From Mycobacterium sp. (GTDB lineage Bacteria > Actinomycetota > Actinomycetes > Mycobacteriales > Mycobacteriaceae), in assembly GCA_025963385.1 (NCBI GenBank), contig JAOPUT010000046.1, positions 1 to 36,495 on the forward strand: a stretch of 36,495 bases of DNA, in the 5' to 3' direction. Below, piece after piece: positions 8,114 through 16,985 of this stretch (positions within the stretch are counted from its first letter, which is position 1; each line of letters opens with the position of its first letter). The notes under the pieces were generated by a model that worked only from the letters and a program-made list of their open reading frames with translations, was not told where the DNA came from and searched no databases. The position numbers and the translations under genes are program-made.

Positions 8114-9636
8114 GACACCGGCTCCGGACTGACGGGTTGGGCCGTGGCATGGCTCGACAGGTCGGTGGCACGGTTGCGCGCCGCGTAGATGCCGAGTCCG
8201 GCGAAGATCACCAGGACGACCGCGATCACGCCGCCCCACTGCAGGTACCAGTGGAAGGGGGCGATGGGGTTGTAGATCTCCTGGCGGGGCCAGACCATGT
8301 TGACGACCGCGAACAGGCCCATGGCGATGGCGACGAGGTTGACCGGCACGCCCCAGCGGCCGAGGCTGAAGTACTTCTCGCCGCTCGTCTCGGGCAGCGG
8401 CCAGGTTCCCTTGAAGCGGCGCAACAGCATTGGGACGGTAACCAGAAGGTAGGCCAGGTAAGCCAGCACGACGACGACGCTGGTGATGACGGTGAAGATC
8501 TGCGGCTGACGGATGTTGACCAGCAGGATCACCACGGCGACGATGCCCACGATGACGGTCGGCAGCACCGGGGTGCGGGTGCGGTCGGAGACCTTGGCCA
8601 GCTGCTCGGACTTCGGGAGTGCCTTGTCGCGGGCCAGCGCGAACGCGATGCGCACGGTGCCGGTCTGGACGGTCAGGCAGCAGACGAAGATGCTGATGGC
8701 GGCGGCGGCGAGGAAGACCGTACCGATGGTCTCACCGAGCACGCTGGTGATGACGTAGGGCAGACCGGACAGCGACAGTTCCTCGGCGTGGATGTCGCCG
8801 ACGGCCATCATCGCGAACAGCATGATGAAGCCACCGGTGATACCCGCGGCGAGCAGCGCCTGGATGATCGCCCTCGGTGACCGCCTGCGCGGGTCGATGG
8901 TCTCCTCGGCGACGGAGCCTGCCGTGTCGAAGCCCCAGAGGATGTAGGTGGCGAGCAGGCTGGAGGCCAGCAGGGCGCCGAAGATCGCACTGGAACCGCC
9001 CGAGGTGTGGCCTGCGGTGTCGAAGATGATGCCCGGTCCGCGCTTGACGTGCAGAGCCAGCAGCACGATCAGCAGCACGGAGGCGATCAGCTCGACCGCG
9101 ACGCCGATGTTGTTGATGATCGAGATCAGCCGCACGCCAACGACATTGATGATCGTCGTCATGATGACCAGGATGGTGCCGAGGACGACCGCGTTCCCGG
9201 CGAAGTCGTAGGTCCCGGTGCCGTCGCCGACGATCTGGAAGACAGGGGAGATGGCGGGCAGCACCACCTGCATGGCCAGTGCCACTCCTGCCACGGTGAC
9301 GGTGCAGGCGACGAACATCAGCCAGCCGGCCATGAAGGACACCAGCTTGCCCGCGAGTTGCTTGCTCCAGGCGTAGACCGATCCCGCGAGGGGGTGGTGG
9401 GCCGAGAGCTCGGCGAAGCACAGTCCGACGGCGAGCTGACCGACGACGACCACGGGCCACGTCCAGAAGAACACCGGTCCCGCGAAGCCGAACGCCACGT
9501 AGAACAGCTGGAACGCGCCGGTGAGGATCGAGATGTAGCTGAATCCCGCCGCGAAGGTCGAAAACGACCCGAGCTTGCGGTCCAGCTGTTGTTTGTATCC
9601 GTACTTCTGCAAGTACGCGGAGTCGTTGTCGACCAC
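8110..9636 (-). CDS. APC-superfamily amino acid/amine permease
   Basis: 508 residues with about 12 hydrophobic helices. The N-terminal segment LGSFSTFAAGFSYISILTGAF and the following AELSAHHPLAGSVYAWS are the helix-1 and helix-3 marks of the amino acid/choline transporter (ACT) branch. It is an inner-membrane symporter for an amino acid, betaine or amine. The GTG start at 9634-9636 has GAGGAGG seven bases upstream, a strong site. It is first in the minus-strand operon and coupled by ATGA to the aldehyde dehydrogenase, so it probably imports the compound that the operon degrades. Confidence 0.88.
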   Translation of the reverse strand: MVDNDSAYLQKYGYKQQLDRKLGSFSTFAAGFSYISILTGAFQLFYVAFGFAGPVFFWTWPVVVVGQLAVGLCFAELSAHHPLAGSVYAWSKQLAGKLVSFMAGWLMFVACTVTVAGVALAMQVVLPAISPVFQIVGDGTGTYDFAGNAVVLGTILVIMTTIINVVGVRLISIINNIGVAVELIASVLLIVLLALHVKRGPGIIFDTAGHTSGGSSAIFGALLASSLLATYILWGFDTAGSVAEETIDPRRRSPRAIIQALLAAGITGGFIMLFAMMAVGDIHAEELSLSGLPYVITSVLGETIGTVFLAAAAISIFVCCLTVQTGTVRIAFALARDKALPKSEQLAKVSDRTRTPVLPTVIVGIVAVVILLVNIRQPQIFTVITSVVVVLAYLAYLLVTVPMLLRRFKGTWPLPETSGEKYFSLGRWGVPVNLVAIAMGLFAVVNMVWPRQEIYNPIAPFHWYLQWGGVIAVVLVIFAGLGIYAARNRATDLSSHATAQPVSPEPVS

Positions 9637-9907
9637 GGGTTCGCCTCCTCGGACGCTGATGGTGGATGTGGGGCGCTGCAGGTCCCAGGCTATCGGTAGC
9701 CGGTAATGGGTAATGTTCTACCTCCGAGAGCGGATTGTCAATCAGGGGAAGCCGATGACCCGCAAGCCGCCTACATTGGGGGGCGCTCGACCGACGAAGG
9801 TCGGCAAGTTTCAACATGACGTCAACGGCTATACGGCGCGGAAGGTTGACCGCGCACGGGTCACGGACAAGCCAGTACATCGAGCGGTATCGAGGGTTAG
9901 GAAGTTG
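9637..9907. promoter_or_regulatory. divergent promoter region with tandem GGTAATG repeat inside an inverted repeat
   Basis: This 271-base gap separates the minus-strand catabolic operon from the plus-strand GH13 gene. At 9702-9715 GGTAATG occurs twice in tandem. The pair is framed by GGTAG (9695-9699) and CTACC (9718-9722), giving a 28-bp dyad about 60 bases upstream of the permease start, a reasonable operator position. An open frame through 9713-9907 continues into the GH13 gene but has no recognisable domain and poor start signals. I treat it as leader. No clear sigma-A promoter pair was identified. Confidence 0.4.
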
Positions 9908-12136
9908 ATGACGGACACGGCGAGTGACGATCAGGCGCGCGAACCAACCGAAATCACTTACGACGAACACCTGCACCCGGCGCGGCCGAGGACGCTGCGG
10001 TTCCGGCCGCGGGTCAAGGCGCCCTTCGCGCGGAATTCCGTGGCGCACGACGGCTCGCCGACGGCGGACAACCCGGCGTATGTGAAGTGGCTGCTGTCGC
10101 AGTCGATGCTGTCGGATGCCAACGAGATCAGCCAGCAGTTCTCCGGTCAGGGCTCGATGTGGCAGAACCCGTTCGCCAACCCCAGCCCGCGCAACGCCGT
10201 CTCCACCGCGTCGGTGTGGTTCACCGCCTACCCGCTGTCGCTGATCACCAGGCCCGACGAGTCGTTCCTCAAGGCGATGGCCGACGACGACATGTGGAAG
10301 GCGTTCGCCGAAATCGGTATCGAGGGCATTCACACCGGCCCCGTCAAGCGGGCGGGGGGCATCTCGGGCTGGGAGTACACCCCCAGCGTCGACGGCCACT
10401 TCGATCGCATCAGCACCCAGATCGATCCGGCGTTCGGCACCGAGGACGAATTCCGCAAGATGTGCGCCACGGCGAACTGGTACGGCGGCACCATCATCGA
10501 CGACGTCGTCCCAGGCCACACCGGCAAGGGGGCGGACTTCCGGCTCGCAGAGATGCACTACGCCGACTATCCGGGCATCTACCACATGGTGGAGATCGAT
10601 CCTCGGGACTGGCACGAGCTGCCGGACACCCCGCCCGGCGTCGACTCCGTCAACATCGACGCGGCGACCGAGGAGTGGTTGGACAAGGCCGGCTACATCA
10701 TCGGTCGCCTGCAGCGTGTGATCTTCTTCGCCGAGGGCGTCAAGGAGACCAACTGGAGCGTCACCCGTCCCGTCGTCGGGGTCGACGGCGTCGAACGGCG
10801 CTGGGTGTACCTGCACTACTTCAAGGACGGGCAGCCCTCGATCAATTGGCTTGACCCGTCGTTCGCAGGGATGCGGATGGTGATGGGCGACGCGCTCCAT
10901 TCGTTGGCCGACCTCGGCACCGGCGCGCTGCGGCTGGACGCCAACGGCTTCCTCGGGGTGGAGAAGAGTGCCGCTGAAGGCAGCCCCGCCTGGTCGGAGG
11001 GTCACCCGCTGTCGGAGGCGGCCAACCATCTGATCGCCAGCATGGTGCGCAAGGTCGGGGGTTTCACCTTCCAGGAGCTGAACCTCACGATCGACGACAT
11101 CCGCGAGATCGGTGAGGCCGGCGCAGACCTGTCCTACGACTTCATCAACCGTCCCGCCTATCAGCACGCGCTGGCGACCGGTGACACCGAGTTCCTCCGG
11201 CTGACCCTGCGCACGTCGATCGAGCTCGGCGTCGACCCCGCCTCGCTGATCCATGCGCTGCAGAACCACGACGAGCTGACCTACGAACTGGTGCACTGGT
11301 CCACCGGGCACCGTGACGACGTCTACACGTACAAGGGGGAGGAGGTTACCGGCGAGGAGCTCGGGGAGTCGGTGCGCCAAGATCTGCTCAACCAGCTCAC
11401 CGGCCCCAAGGCGCCGTACAACCAGGTGTTCACCACGAACGGCATCGCGTCGACCACCGCGACCGTCGTTGCGGCGTCCCTCGGCATCACCGACCTCGAT
11501 TCGATCGACGACATCGACCCGATTCGTCGCGCCCATCTGCTCCTGGCGATGTTCAACGCGCTGCAACCGGGAGTGTTCGCGCTGTCCGGCTGGGACATGT
11601 GCGGGATGTTGACGCTGCCGCCGAGCGAGGTCGCCGAATTGCTCCGCGGCGGCGACACCCGCTGGATCCATCGCGCGGGCCACGACCTCATGGGCGTGAA
11701 CGAGAAGGCAACGCGGTCGATGGCGGGGATGCCCAGAGGCCGCAGCCTCTACGGCTCGATTCCCGAGCAACTCGCCGACGACACCAGCTTCCTGCGCCAG
11801 CTACAGGCGATTCTGCGGGTGCGCTCGCACTACGGCATCGCCACCAGTCGTCAGGTCGACATCCCCGAGGTGTCACAGAAGGGGATGCTGGTCCTCGTTC
11901 ATCAGCTCGAGGACCCGACCCAGCATCAGCTGACCATCCTCAACTTCGCCCACGAGGACATCGCGGGCACCGTGCGGTCCGAGCATCTGCCGCCGGGCAG
12001 TCACGTCATGGACATGTTCACGGGCAAGACCGTCGGCACGGTGGACGACCTGCACAGCTTCGCCGTGGAATTGCCACGCCACTACGGCATGTCCCTGCTC
12101 GTTGAGGCGGGGCCGGAGGCAAACGTCGGCGGCTAG
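9908..12136 (+). CDS. GH13 alpha-amylase-family enzyme, trehalose synthase-like
   Basis: 742 residues from ATG 9908, which has AGGA about five bases upstream. An in-frame start at 9713 would add 65 basic residues without similarity. The GH13 triad is visible as nucleophile in [10 protein letters not shown] (D344), acid/base in FTFQELNLT (E390) and stabiliser in QNHDELTYE (D455). The QNHDELT form is close to RNHDELT of maltose alpha-D-glucosyltransferase (TreS). The N-terminal 130 residues and the segment around 190-300 differ from standard TreS, so a distinct GH13 subfamily (perhaps the GH13_33-like group) is likely. Probable role: interconversion of maltose/trehalose or a related glucoside. 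Its stop overlaps that of the convergent acyl-CoA dehydrogenase by three bases. Confidence 0.8.
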   Translation: MTDTASDDQAREPTEITYDEHLHPARPRTLRFRPRVKAPFARNSVAHDGSPTADNPAYVKWLLSQSMLSDANEISQQFSGQGSMWQNPFANPSPRNAVSTASVWFTAYPLSLITRPDESFLKAMADDDMWKAFAEIGIEGIHTGPVKRAGGISGWEYTPSVDGHFDRISTQIDPAFGTEDEFRKMCATANWYGGTIIDDVVPGHTGKGADFRLAEMHYADYPGIYHMVEIDPRDWHELPDTPPGVDSVNIDAATEEWLDKAGYIIGRLQRVIFFAEGVKETNWSVTRPVVGVDGVERRWVYLHYFKDGQPSINWLDPSFAGMRMVMGDALHSLADLGTGALRLDANGFLGVEKSAAEGSPAWSEGHPLSEAANHLIASMVRKVGGFTFQELNLTIDDIREIGEAGADLSYDFINRPAYQHALATGDTEFLRLTLRTSIELGVDPASLIHALQNHDELTYELVHWSTGHRDDVYTYKGEEVTGEELGESVRQDLLNQLTGPKAPYNQVFTTNGIASTTATVVAASLGITDLDSIDDIDPIRRAHLLLAMFNALQPGVFALSGWDMCGMLTLPPSEVAELLRGGDTRWIHRAGHDLMGVNEKATRSMAGMPRGRSLYGSIPEQLADDTSFLRQLQAILRVRSHYGIATSRQVDIPEVSQKGMLVLVHQLEDPTQHQLTILNFAHEDIAGTVRSEHLPPGSHVMDMFTGKTVGTVDDLHSFAVELPRHYGMSLLVEAGPEANVGG

Positions 12137-13236
12137 AGCGACACCGTCGAGTAGGACCCGATGCCGTCGATCAGCGTGCGCAATTGATCGTCGGCGTTAC
12201 CGAGGGTTTGGCCGATCGCGGTGAGGCGGGCGGCGTAGTGGCCGACGGGATACTCCGACGTCACACCGATGCCGCCGTGCAACTGGATCGACTCTTCGGC
12301 GATGTGGCGTCCGGAGCGGGCGATCTGCAGCTTGGCGCGAGCGGCGATGATGGGATCGAAGTTGCCGTCCGCGATCGACATTGCGGCGTAGAAGCTCATG
12401 CTGCGCGCCAATTCGAGTGAGACGTACATGTCGGCGGCGCGCTGGGTGAGCGCCTGGAAGTTGCTCAACGGAACGCCGAATTGCTTGCGACTGGTCAAGT
12501 ACTCCGTCGTGAGGCGCAGCGCTTCCTCCATCGCGCCGACGGCCTCGGCGCAGAGCGCGGACTGGTGCCGGATCAGGGCCCTCTGCAGCGCGACCGTGGC
12601 GTCTCCTGATCCGAGGCGTTGTGCCGCAACCGAATTCAGTGTCACCTGCGCCCCGCGCTGGCCGTCGAAGGTCCGGAACGGGCTCCGGCTCACGGCGGCA
12701 CCATCGACGAGGAACAGCCCGGTTTCGCCCCCCGGCAGTGCGGCGCTCACGATGAACGCGTCCGCGCAGTCGCCGTACAGCACCGGATTCTTGACTCCGG
12801 TGACGGTCCACGAGTCGCCGTCGCGTTCTGCGCTAGTGGTGATGGCCACCGACATGCCGCGCATGCCGGGCTCCTGATGGGCCAACGCCAACAGCGTGCG
12901 GCCTTCCGCCACGGCGTCGAGCAACGTTCGTTGCTCGTCGTTACCGAGTTCGGCGAGCAGACTTCCTGGAATCAGTGCGGCTTCGGCGATCGGCTCGGGG
13001 GCAAGGCGTCGGCCGACTTCGGTGAGCACGACCGTCAGCTCGATCTGCCCGGCTTCGTCGGGGTCGAATCCCAGTCCGAGGATGCCGGTTTCGGCCAACT
13101 GGGACCAGACGTCGCGACTCCAGCCGAGGTCGGTGTCGATCACCTTGAGTCGCGTTTCGACGTCGTACGCCCGCGTGAAGATCTCCCGGGTGATCTCGCC
13201 CAGCAGTGTCTGTTCGTCGGTCAGGTCGAAGTCCAC
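12133..13236 (-). CDS. acyl-CoA dehydrogenase, short partner subunit
   Basis: 367 residues, GTG start at 13234-13236 behind GAGGAA. It follows the other acyl-CoA dehydrogenase gene by 7 bases. Seen: an N-terminal helical domain, a weakened middle beta domain lacking the usual TEPxxGSD motif, and a C-terminal domain with [19 protein letters not shown] and [17 protein letters not shown]. Such divergent short subunits occur in the alpha2beta2 dehydrogenases that mycobacteria use on steroid side chains and other bulky acyl-CoAs, where each chain contributes part of the FAD and active sites. The acyl-CoA substrate is unknown. Confidence 0.85.
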   Translation of the reverse strand: MDFDLTDEQTLLGEITREIFTRAYDVETRLKVIDTDLGWSRDVWSQLAETGILGLGFDPDEAGQIELTVVLTEVGRRLAPEPIAEAALIPGSLLAELGNDEQRTLLDAVAEGRTLLALAHQEPGMRGMSVAITTSAERDGDSWTVTGVKNPVLYGDCADAFIVSAALPGGETGLFLVDGAAVSRSPFRTFDGQRGAQVTLNSVAAQRLGSGDATVALQRALIRHQSALCAEAVGAMEEALRLTTEYLTSRKQFGVPLSNFQALTQRAADMYVSLELARSMSFYAAMSIADGNFDPIIAARAKLQIARSGRHIAEESIQLHGGIGVTSEYPVGHYAARLTAIGQTLGNADDQLRTLIDGIGSYSTVSL

Positions 13237-13243
13237 GAGTTCC

Positions 13244-14419
13244 TCACAATCCGAGAATCGTCGAAGCGATGATGTTGCGCTGCACTTCGTTGGTGCCGCC
13301 GTAGATGGACGTCTTGCGGTAGTTCAGGTACTTGGGCGCGGCCAGGCGCGACCATGCCGGCGACTCGACGTCCTCGCCGGCGTCGAACGGCAGGGCGTCG
13401 GGCCCGGCCAGGTCGACACCCAGTTCGGTGACCGCCTGTTGAAGCTGACTGCCCTTCAGTTTGAGGATCGACGACGCCGGGTTGGGCTTGCCGTCGGCCT
13501 CGGAACCACTGACCCGAAGCTGGGTCAGTTCCAGTGCCAGCAGCTCGTTCTCGAGTTCGGCGACGCGGGCGGCGAACAGCGGATCCTCGAGAAGCGTGCC
13601 CCGGCCGCTCGGCGTGTCCGCAGCTCGCTCCTTGACCTGCGCCAGCCACACCTTGGTGGTGCCGATCCGGGCGATGCCGGTGCGTTCGTTGCTGAGCAGG
13701 AACTTGGCGTAGGTCCAGCCCTGGTTCTCCTCACCGACGAGTTGGTCGGCGGGGATGCGGACGTCCTCGAAGAACACCTCGTTGACCTCGTAGCTGCCGT
13801 CGATCAGTTTGATCGGGCGCAGAGTGATTCCCGGCGTCGACATCTCGGCCAGCAGGAAGGAGATGCCGGCCTGGCGTTTGGGCGCCTGGGGATTGGTGCG
13901 CGCGAGCAGGAAGATCCAGTCCGCGTACTGCCCGAGCGTCGTCCACGTCTTCTGGCCGTTGACGACGTAGGTGTCTCCGTCGCGGACGGCCGTGGTCCGC
14001 AGCGATGCGAGGTCGGAGCCCGCCTCGGGTTCGGAGAAGCCCTGGCACCACCAGATGTCGAGGTTGGCGGTCTTCGGCAGGAATCGCTCCTTGAGCGCCT
14101 GTGAACCGAACCGCGCGATGACCGGCCCGACCATGCTCGCATTGAAGGCGAGCGGTTCGGGAACACAGGCCAGCCGCAGCTCGTCGGACCAGATCTGCCG
14201 CTGCAGCGGAGTCCAGTCCTGGCCGCCCCACTCCACCGGCCAGTTCGGCACGGCAACGCCGCGCTCGTTCATGATCCGCTGCGCTGTCACCACGTCGTCG
14301 GGCAAGCGGAGCTCACCGTCACGTACCCGGTCGCGGATGTCCTGCGGTATCCGGGTGGTGAAGAACGTCCGCAAGTCGTCGCGGAAGGCGGCTTCGGCTT
14401 CGCTGAGCGCCAACTTCAC
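13244..14419 (-). CDS. acyl-CoA dehydrogenase, long partner subunit
   Basis: 391 residues from the GTG at 14417-14419 (VKLALSEAEAAFRDDLR), preceded by GGAGG at 7 bases. A reading from 14497 adds unrelated sequence. Seen: GFSEPEAGSDLASLRTTA (flavin/substrate loop), VNGQKTWTT, and the C-terminal IYGGTNEVQRNIIA. In that last motif Gly replaces the Glu of the classical YEGT base, as in heteromeric steroid-type FadE proteins. It should form an alpha2beta2 enzyme with the next gene. No regulator or steroid gene is nearby, so the pathway is open. Confidence 0.88.
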   Translation of the reverse strand: MKLALSEAEAAFRDDLRTFFTTRIPQDIRDRVRDGELRLPDDVVTAQRIMNERGVAVPNWPVEWGGQDWTPLQRQIWSDELRLACVPEPLAFNASMVGPVIARFGSQALKERFLPKTANLDIWWCQGFSEPEAGSDLASLRTTAVRDGDTYVVNGQKTWTTLGQYADWIFLLARTNPQAPKRQAGISFLLAEMSTPGITLRPIKLIDGSYEVNEVFFEDVRIPADQLVGEENQGWTYAKFLLSNERTGIARIGTTKVWLAQVKERAADTPSGRGTLLEDPLFAARVAELENELLALELTQLRVSGSEADGKPNPASSILKLKGSQLQQAVTELGVDLAGPDALPFDAGEDVESPAWSRLAAPKYLNYRKTSIYGGTNEVQRNIIASTILGL

Positions 14420-14524
14420 TGTCGAACCTCCGATCCATGCGTGGGCCGCCCGCGGGCCGCTACCGGGAGTACCCGATACCGACGAAACTACCGCCAAGTA
14501 GGAAGTGGTCTTCGATGCGGTGAC

Positions 14525-15049
14525 TTACCTGTGTGCGGACTGCGTCAGTGGGCCACCGCCGGGTGCCTCGAGCAGACAGATGACGGTGCTCGGGTCCGGG
14601 TTCGATGACGTTCTGTTCTGGTTGGAGTCGATCAGGTAGGTCAACGAAAAGTCGCCGTCACTCGCCGAATGGCCGGTGTACCCGGTCAGACCCGCGCCGC
14701 ACGTTCGGTCGATGACGTCGGCGATGGCGGTGTTGACGGCCATCGGCGCGCGCAGGAACACCTCGGCTTGATGCGGCGAAGCGCAGTCGGTGACGGCAAC
14801 GGTGATCACGGTGGGATCCACTGGCGGCGGGTCGACCAGACAGTCACCGACCTCGAGGTCGAACCAGTTCACGGTCCGCGTGGTCGGCGTCGGGGCCCGG
14901 GGAGGCTGGGCGACGGTGGGAGTGGTCGCCGCTGCGGACGTCAGTGCGGGTGCGGGCGGTGCGGTGCTGGATCCGCACGCCGACACCACAGTCACGGCGG
15001 CCATCGAGGCAAACAGGGACCAGGCTCGTCGACGGTGCTCCGTCCGCAT
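14525..15049 (-). CDS. putative lipoprotein with septum-formation-like domain
   Basis: 174 residues. A basic N-terminus and hydrophobic stretch lead to the lipobox VVSACGSS, so the mature Cys is about residue 25 and the protein is probably anchored on the outer face of the plasma membrane. A Pro/Thr/Ala-rich linker (about 28-60) follows. The domain VGDCLVDPP...VAVTDCASPHQAEVF, with further Cys near CGAG and VICLLE, resembles the actinobacterial 'septum formation' family, with likely disulfides. Its function is unknown. It lies 105 bases from the dehydrogenase start on the same strand. Confidence 0.7.
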   Translation of the reverse strand: MRTEHRRRAWSLFASMAAVTVVSACGSSTAPPAPALTSAAATTPTVAQPPRAPTPTTRTVNWFDLEVGDCLVDPPPVDPTVITVAVTDCASPHQAEVFLRAPMAVNTAIADVIDRTCGAGLTGYTGHSASDGDFSLTYLIDSNQNRTSSNPDPSTVICLLEAPGGGPLTQSAHR

Positions 15050-15294
15050 CCGGCCAAACTAGCTCATCCGCACCGCGTCGGTGAGCACTTGGCAGGTAGC
15101 GTGAACGAGGCGCCCATGTCGAAGGACGGGTCGATCTCGCGGGCCACGAGCGGCCGTCGGCTCCGGTCCACTCCTACGTCGACAACCGTTGGACCTCAAC
15201 GCCATTCAAGCGACCGGGGCGAACTCCGGGATGGCATCGACGACGTGGCGAAAGCCCGGACGTCGGCGCGTTGATATCGTGAACCGGAATCGCC

Positions 15295-15501
15295 CTAATC
15301 GGGGCGGTGGCGCGCGACGAACTCCAGCAGCCGCGCATCATCGGACGTGAAGCGGTCGACCTCCTCGCCGCCGTCACACCGCATCAGGGCGACTGTCACT
15401 CCGCCAGAGGTCAGCGCCACCACCTGCCAGGTGGCACCAGCGTCCTGCCACCTCTCGAGTTCGGCCACGTAGTCGCGGTCCGCCGCGGATCCACCGTGCA
15501 T
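15295..15501 (-). CDS. small conserved mycobacterial protein
   Basis: 68 residues from ATG 15499-15501 (MHGGSAADRDYVAELERW), stop TAG 15295-15297. The pattern DYVAELERWxxxGATWQVV, then VTVALMRCDGGEEVDRFTS and LLEFV, is one I recognise from small conserved hypothetical proteins of mycobacteria. The function is unknown and no cofactor motif is visible. It is divergent from the membrane protein at 15538 with a gap of 36 bases, so the two probably share a promoter region. The 245 bases upstream of 15295 (15050-15294) show no convincing gene. Confidence 0.7.
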   Translation of the reverse strand: MHGGSAADRDYVAELERWQDAGATWQVVALTSGGVTVALMRCDGGEEVDRFTSDDARLLEFVARHRPD

Positions 15502-15537
15502 CCCATCACCATCGCACCTCTGTCGTAGGCTGCGGCC

Positions 15538-15963
15538 GTGGACACGGGCACCAAGCTGGCGGTCGCTACGGTGTTCGTGTGGTTCGGCATGGTGCTGGCG
15601 ATCTCGTTCGTCGAAGCGCCGCTGAAGTTCCGTGCCCCCGGGGTGACGCTGAAGGTGGGCCTCGGCATCGGACGGTTGGTGTTCCGTGCGCTGAACGTCT
15701 TCGAGTACGTGTTCGCCATCGTGATCACCGTCGCGCTGTTCACCCACGAGACGTCGTCGGCGGTGAACGCGGCGATGTGTGTCGCGGTGGGTACCTTGCT
15801 GACGCAGACCATCGTGGCGCGCCCGCTGCTTTCCCGTCGAACCTCCGCCGTCCTGGCGGGCGACGAGAGACGGCGGTCGGGTGCCCATTTCGCCTATGTC
15901 GCGCTGGAACTCGTCAAGGTGGTCGCCCTGGTGTGGATGGGTGTCCTGCTCATCGGGGCGTGA
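15538..15963 (+). CDS. conserved integral membrane protein
   Basis: 141 residues, GTG start at 15538. Four predicted membrane helices: about 5-22 (LAVATVFVWFGMVLAISF), 50-70 (VFEYVFAIVITVALFT), 75-95 and 118-138 (VALELVKVVALVWMGVLLI). Charged loops contain EAPLKF and the RRTSAVLAGDERRRSGAH stretch. No transporter or enzyme family is recognised. It lies 30 bases upstream of the oxidoreductase gene and may be co-transcribed with it. Confidence 0.75.
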   Translation: MDTGTKLAVATVFVWFGMVLAISFVEAPLKFRAPGVTLKVGLGIGRLVFRALNVFEYVFAIVITVALFTHETSSAVNAAMCVAVGTLLTQTIVARPLLSRRTSAVLAGDERRRSGAHFAYVALELVKVVALVWMGVLLIGA

Positions 15964-15993
15964 GACCCCATCGGTGCGTGAGACCATGTCGGC

Positions 15994-16875
15994 ATGCAAC
16001 TCGGATTGCACGCGCTCGGGATCGGGTCGGGCGCCAGGCGCGGTGTCATCGACGCGGTGGCCACGGCCGCTGAGCAATCCGGGTTCGCCACGCTGTGGTC
16101 GGGCGAGCACGTCGTCATGGTCGATCGGTCCGCATCGCGCTATCCGTACTCGGCCGACGGCCTGATAGCCGTTCCCGCAGAGGCAGATTGGCTCGACCCC
16201 ATGATCGGCCTGAGCTTCGCCGCCGCCGCCACGTCGACCATCGGCATCGCGACCGGGGTGCTCCTGCTCCCCGAGCACAACCCCGTTCTGATGGCCAAGC
16301 AGGCCGCGACGCTGGACACGCTGTCGGGGGGCCGCTTCACGCTGGGAGTCGGCGTGGGGTGGTCGCGGGAGGAGTTCGAGGCACTCGGCGTGCCGTTCGC
16401 GCGCAGGGCTGCGCGCACCGCCGAATACGTCGAGGCCATGCGGACGCTGTGGCGCGATGACGTCGCCTCCTTCGATGGCGAGTTCGTCGGATTCGACTCG
16501 GTGCGGGTGAACCCGAAACCGGTTCGGGACGGCCGCATTCCGATCGTTCTCGGTGGCAACAGCGAGGCGGCGCTGCGCCGGGTCGCCGACTGGGGCGACG
16601 GCTGGTACGGATTCAACGTCGACGGCCCCGCGGAGGTGGGAACGCACGTCGCAACGCTCCGCGCCCTCTGCGAGGAACGAGGGCGTGACGTGACGTCGCT
16701 ACGCGTCGCGGTGGCACTGCGCGATCCTCAGGTGTCCGATCTCGACGAGCTCGCCGCCCTCGGCGTCGACGAGTTGGTGTTGGTGGCGGGGCCACCCGAC
16801 GACGCGGATGCTGCGGCGGACTGGGTGGGTGAGCTGGCGGACCGGTGGATGCCGCCCGCCACCCAAGCGCGCTGA
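15994..16875 (+). CDS. LLM-class F420-dependent oxidoreductase
   Basis: 293 residues, luciferase-like TIM barrel. Seen: FATLWSGEHVV (about 31-41), IGIATGVLLLPEHNPVLMAKQAATLD, SGGRFTLGVGVGWSREEFEALG and IPIVLGGNSEAALRRVA, the signature string of mycobacterial F420-dependent LLM enzymes (Rv2161c-like). It should use coenzyme F420 for hydride transfer in the cytoplasm; the substrate is unknown. It lies directly upstream of the fluoride riboswitch and crcB genes, as a similar oxidoreductase does in other mycobacteria. The two short GTGAGACC repeats before its start (15960-15985) leave no clear ribosome site. Confidence 0.88.
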   Translation: MQLGLHALGIGSGARRGVIDAVATAAEQSGFATLWSGEHVVMVDRSASRYPYSADGLIAVPAEADWLDPMIGLSFAAAATSTIGIATGVLLLPEHNPVLMAKQAATLDTLSGGRFTLGVGVGWSREEFEALGVPFARRAARTAEYVEAMRTLWRDDVASFDGEFVGFDSVRVNPKPVRDGRIPIVLGGNSEAALRRVADWGDGWYGFNVDGPAEVGTHVATLRALCEERGRDVTSLRVAVALRDPQVSDLDELAALGVDELVLVAGPPDDADAAADWVGELADRWMPPATQAR

Positions 16876-16883
16876 GCGCGCGG

Positions 16884-16889
16884 TACAGT
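16884..16889 (+). promoter_or_regulatory. possible -10 element for the crcB transcript
   Basis: TACAGT fits the mycobacterial TANNNT -10 form and begins nine bases after the oxidoreductase stop. A start site about 7-9 bases downstream would place the riboswitch aptamer at the very 5' end of the RNA. No good -35 is visible, which is common in mycobacteria. Confidence 0.35.
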
Positions 16890-16897
16890 CCTCGGCA

Positions 16898-16982
16898 GTG
16901 GTGATGGATCTCGCCCGAGCCCGCGTCGCTCGAGCCGCCCAATGGCTGATGGTTCCTACCGTCGGGTCGATGAGTAGGTAGG
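16898..16982 (+). ncRNA. fluoride (crcB-type) riboswitch candidate
   Basis: The 5' part GGTGATGGATCTCGCC (16900-16915) matches the conserved GGNGATGG...CGCC of the crcB aptamer. The 3' part GGCTGATGGTTCCTACC (16944-16960) matches GCTGATG-NN-TCCTAC. GGTG/CGCC can form the pseudoknot helix, GGATC/GTTCC the P1-like helix with one U-U mismatch, and AGCC/GGCT the helix before TGATGG. An extra stem CGAGC/GCTCG (16915-16934) sits in the joining region. CCTACC (16955-16960) is complementary to GGTAGG (16977-16982), the likely ribosome site of crcB, so free RNA would hide the site and fluoride binding would expose it. The gene it precedes is the known target class. Confidence 0.82.
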
Positions 16983-16985
16983 GCT

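Noticed and set aside
9713-9907. N-terminal extension of the GH13 protein
   Set aside because: The extra 65 residues are basic and unlike the family, and the ATG at 9908 has its own ribosome site. Kept as leader, though a start at 9755 cannot be fully excluded.
8732-11770. A 1012-codon open frame on the minus strand, antisense to the GH13 gene and overlapping the permease
   Set aside because: It has no family similarity, an Arg/His/Val/Gly-rich composition typical of shadows in high-GC DNA, and covers two well-supported genes.
15117-15274. A possible 52-codon plus-strand ORF in the 245-base gap
   Set aside because: No ribosome site, no similarity and basic composition; not reported as a gene.
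15295-16647. A 450-codon minus-strand reading of the small conserved gene
   Set aside because: Only the last 68 codons are credible. The upstream part is antisense to the membrane protein and LLM oxidoreductase genes.
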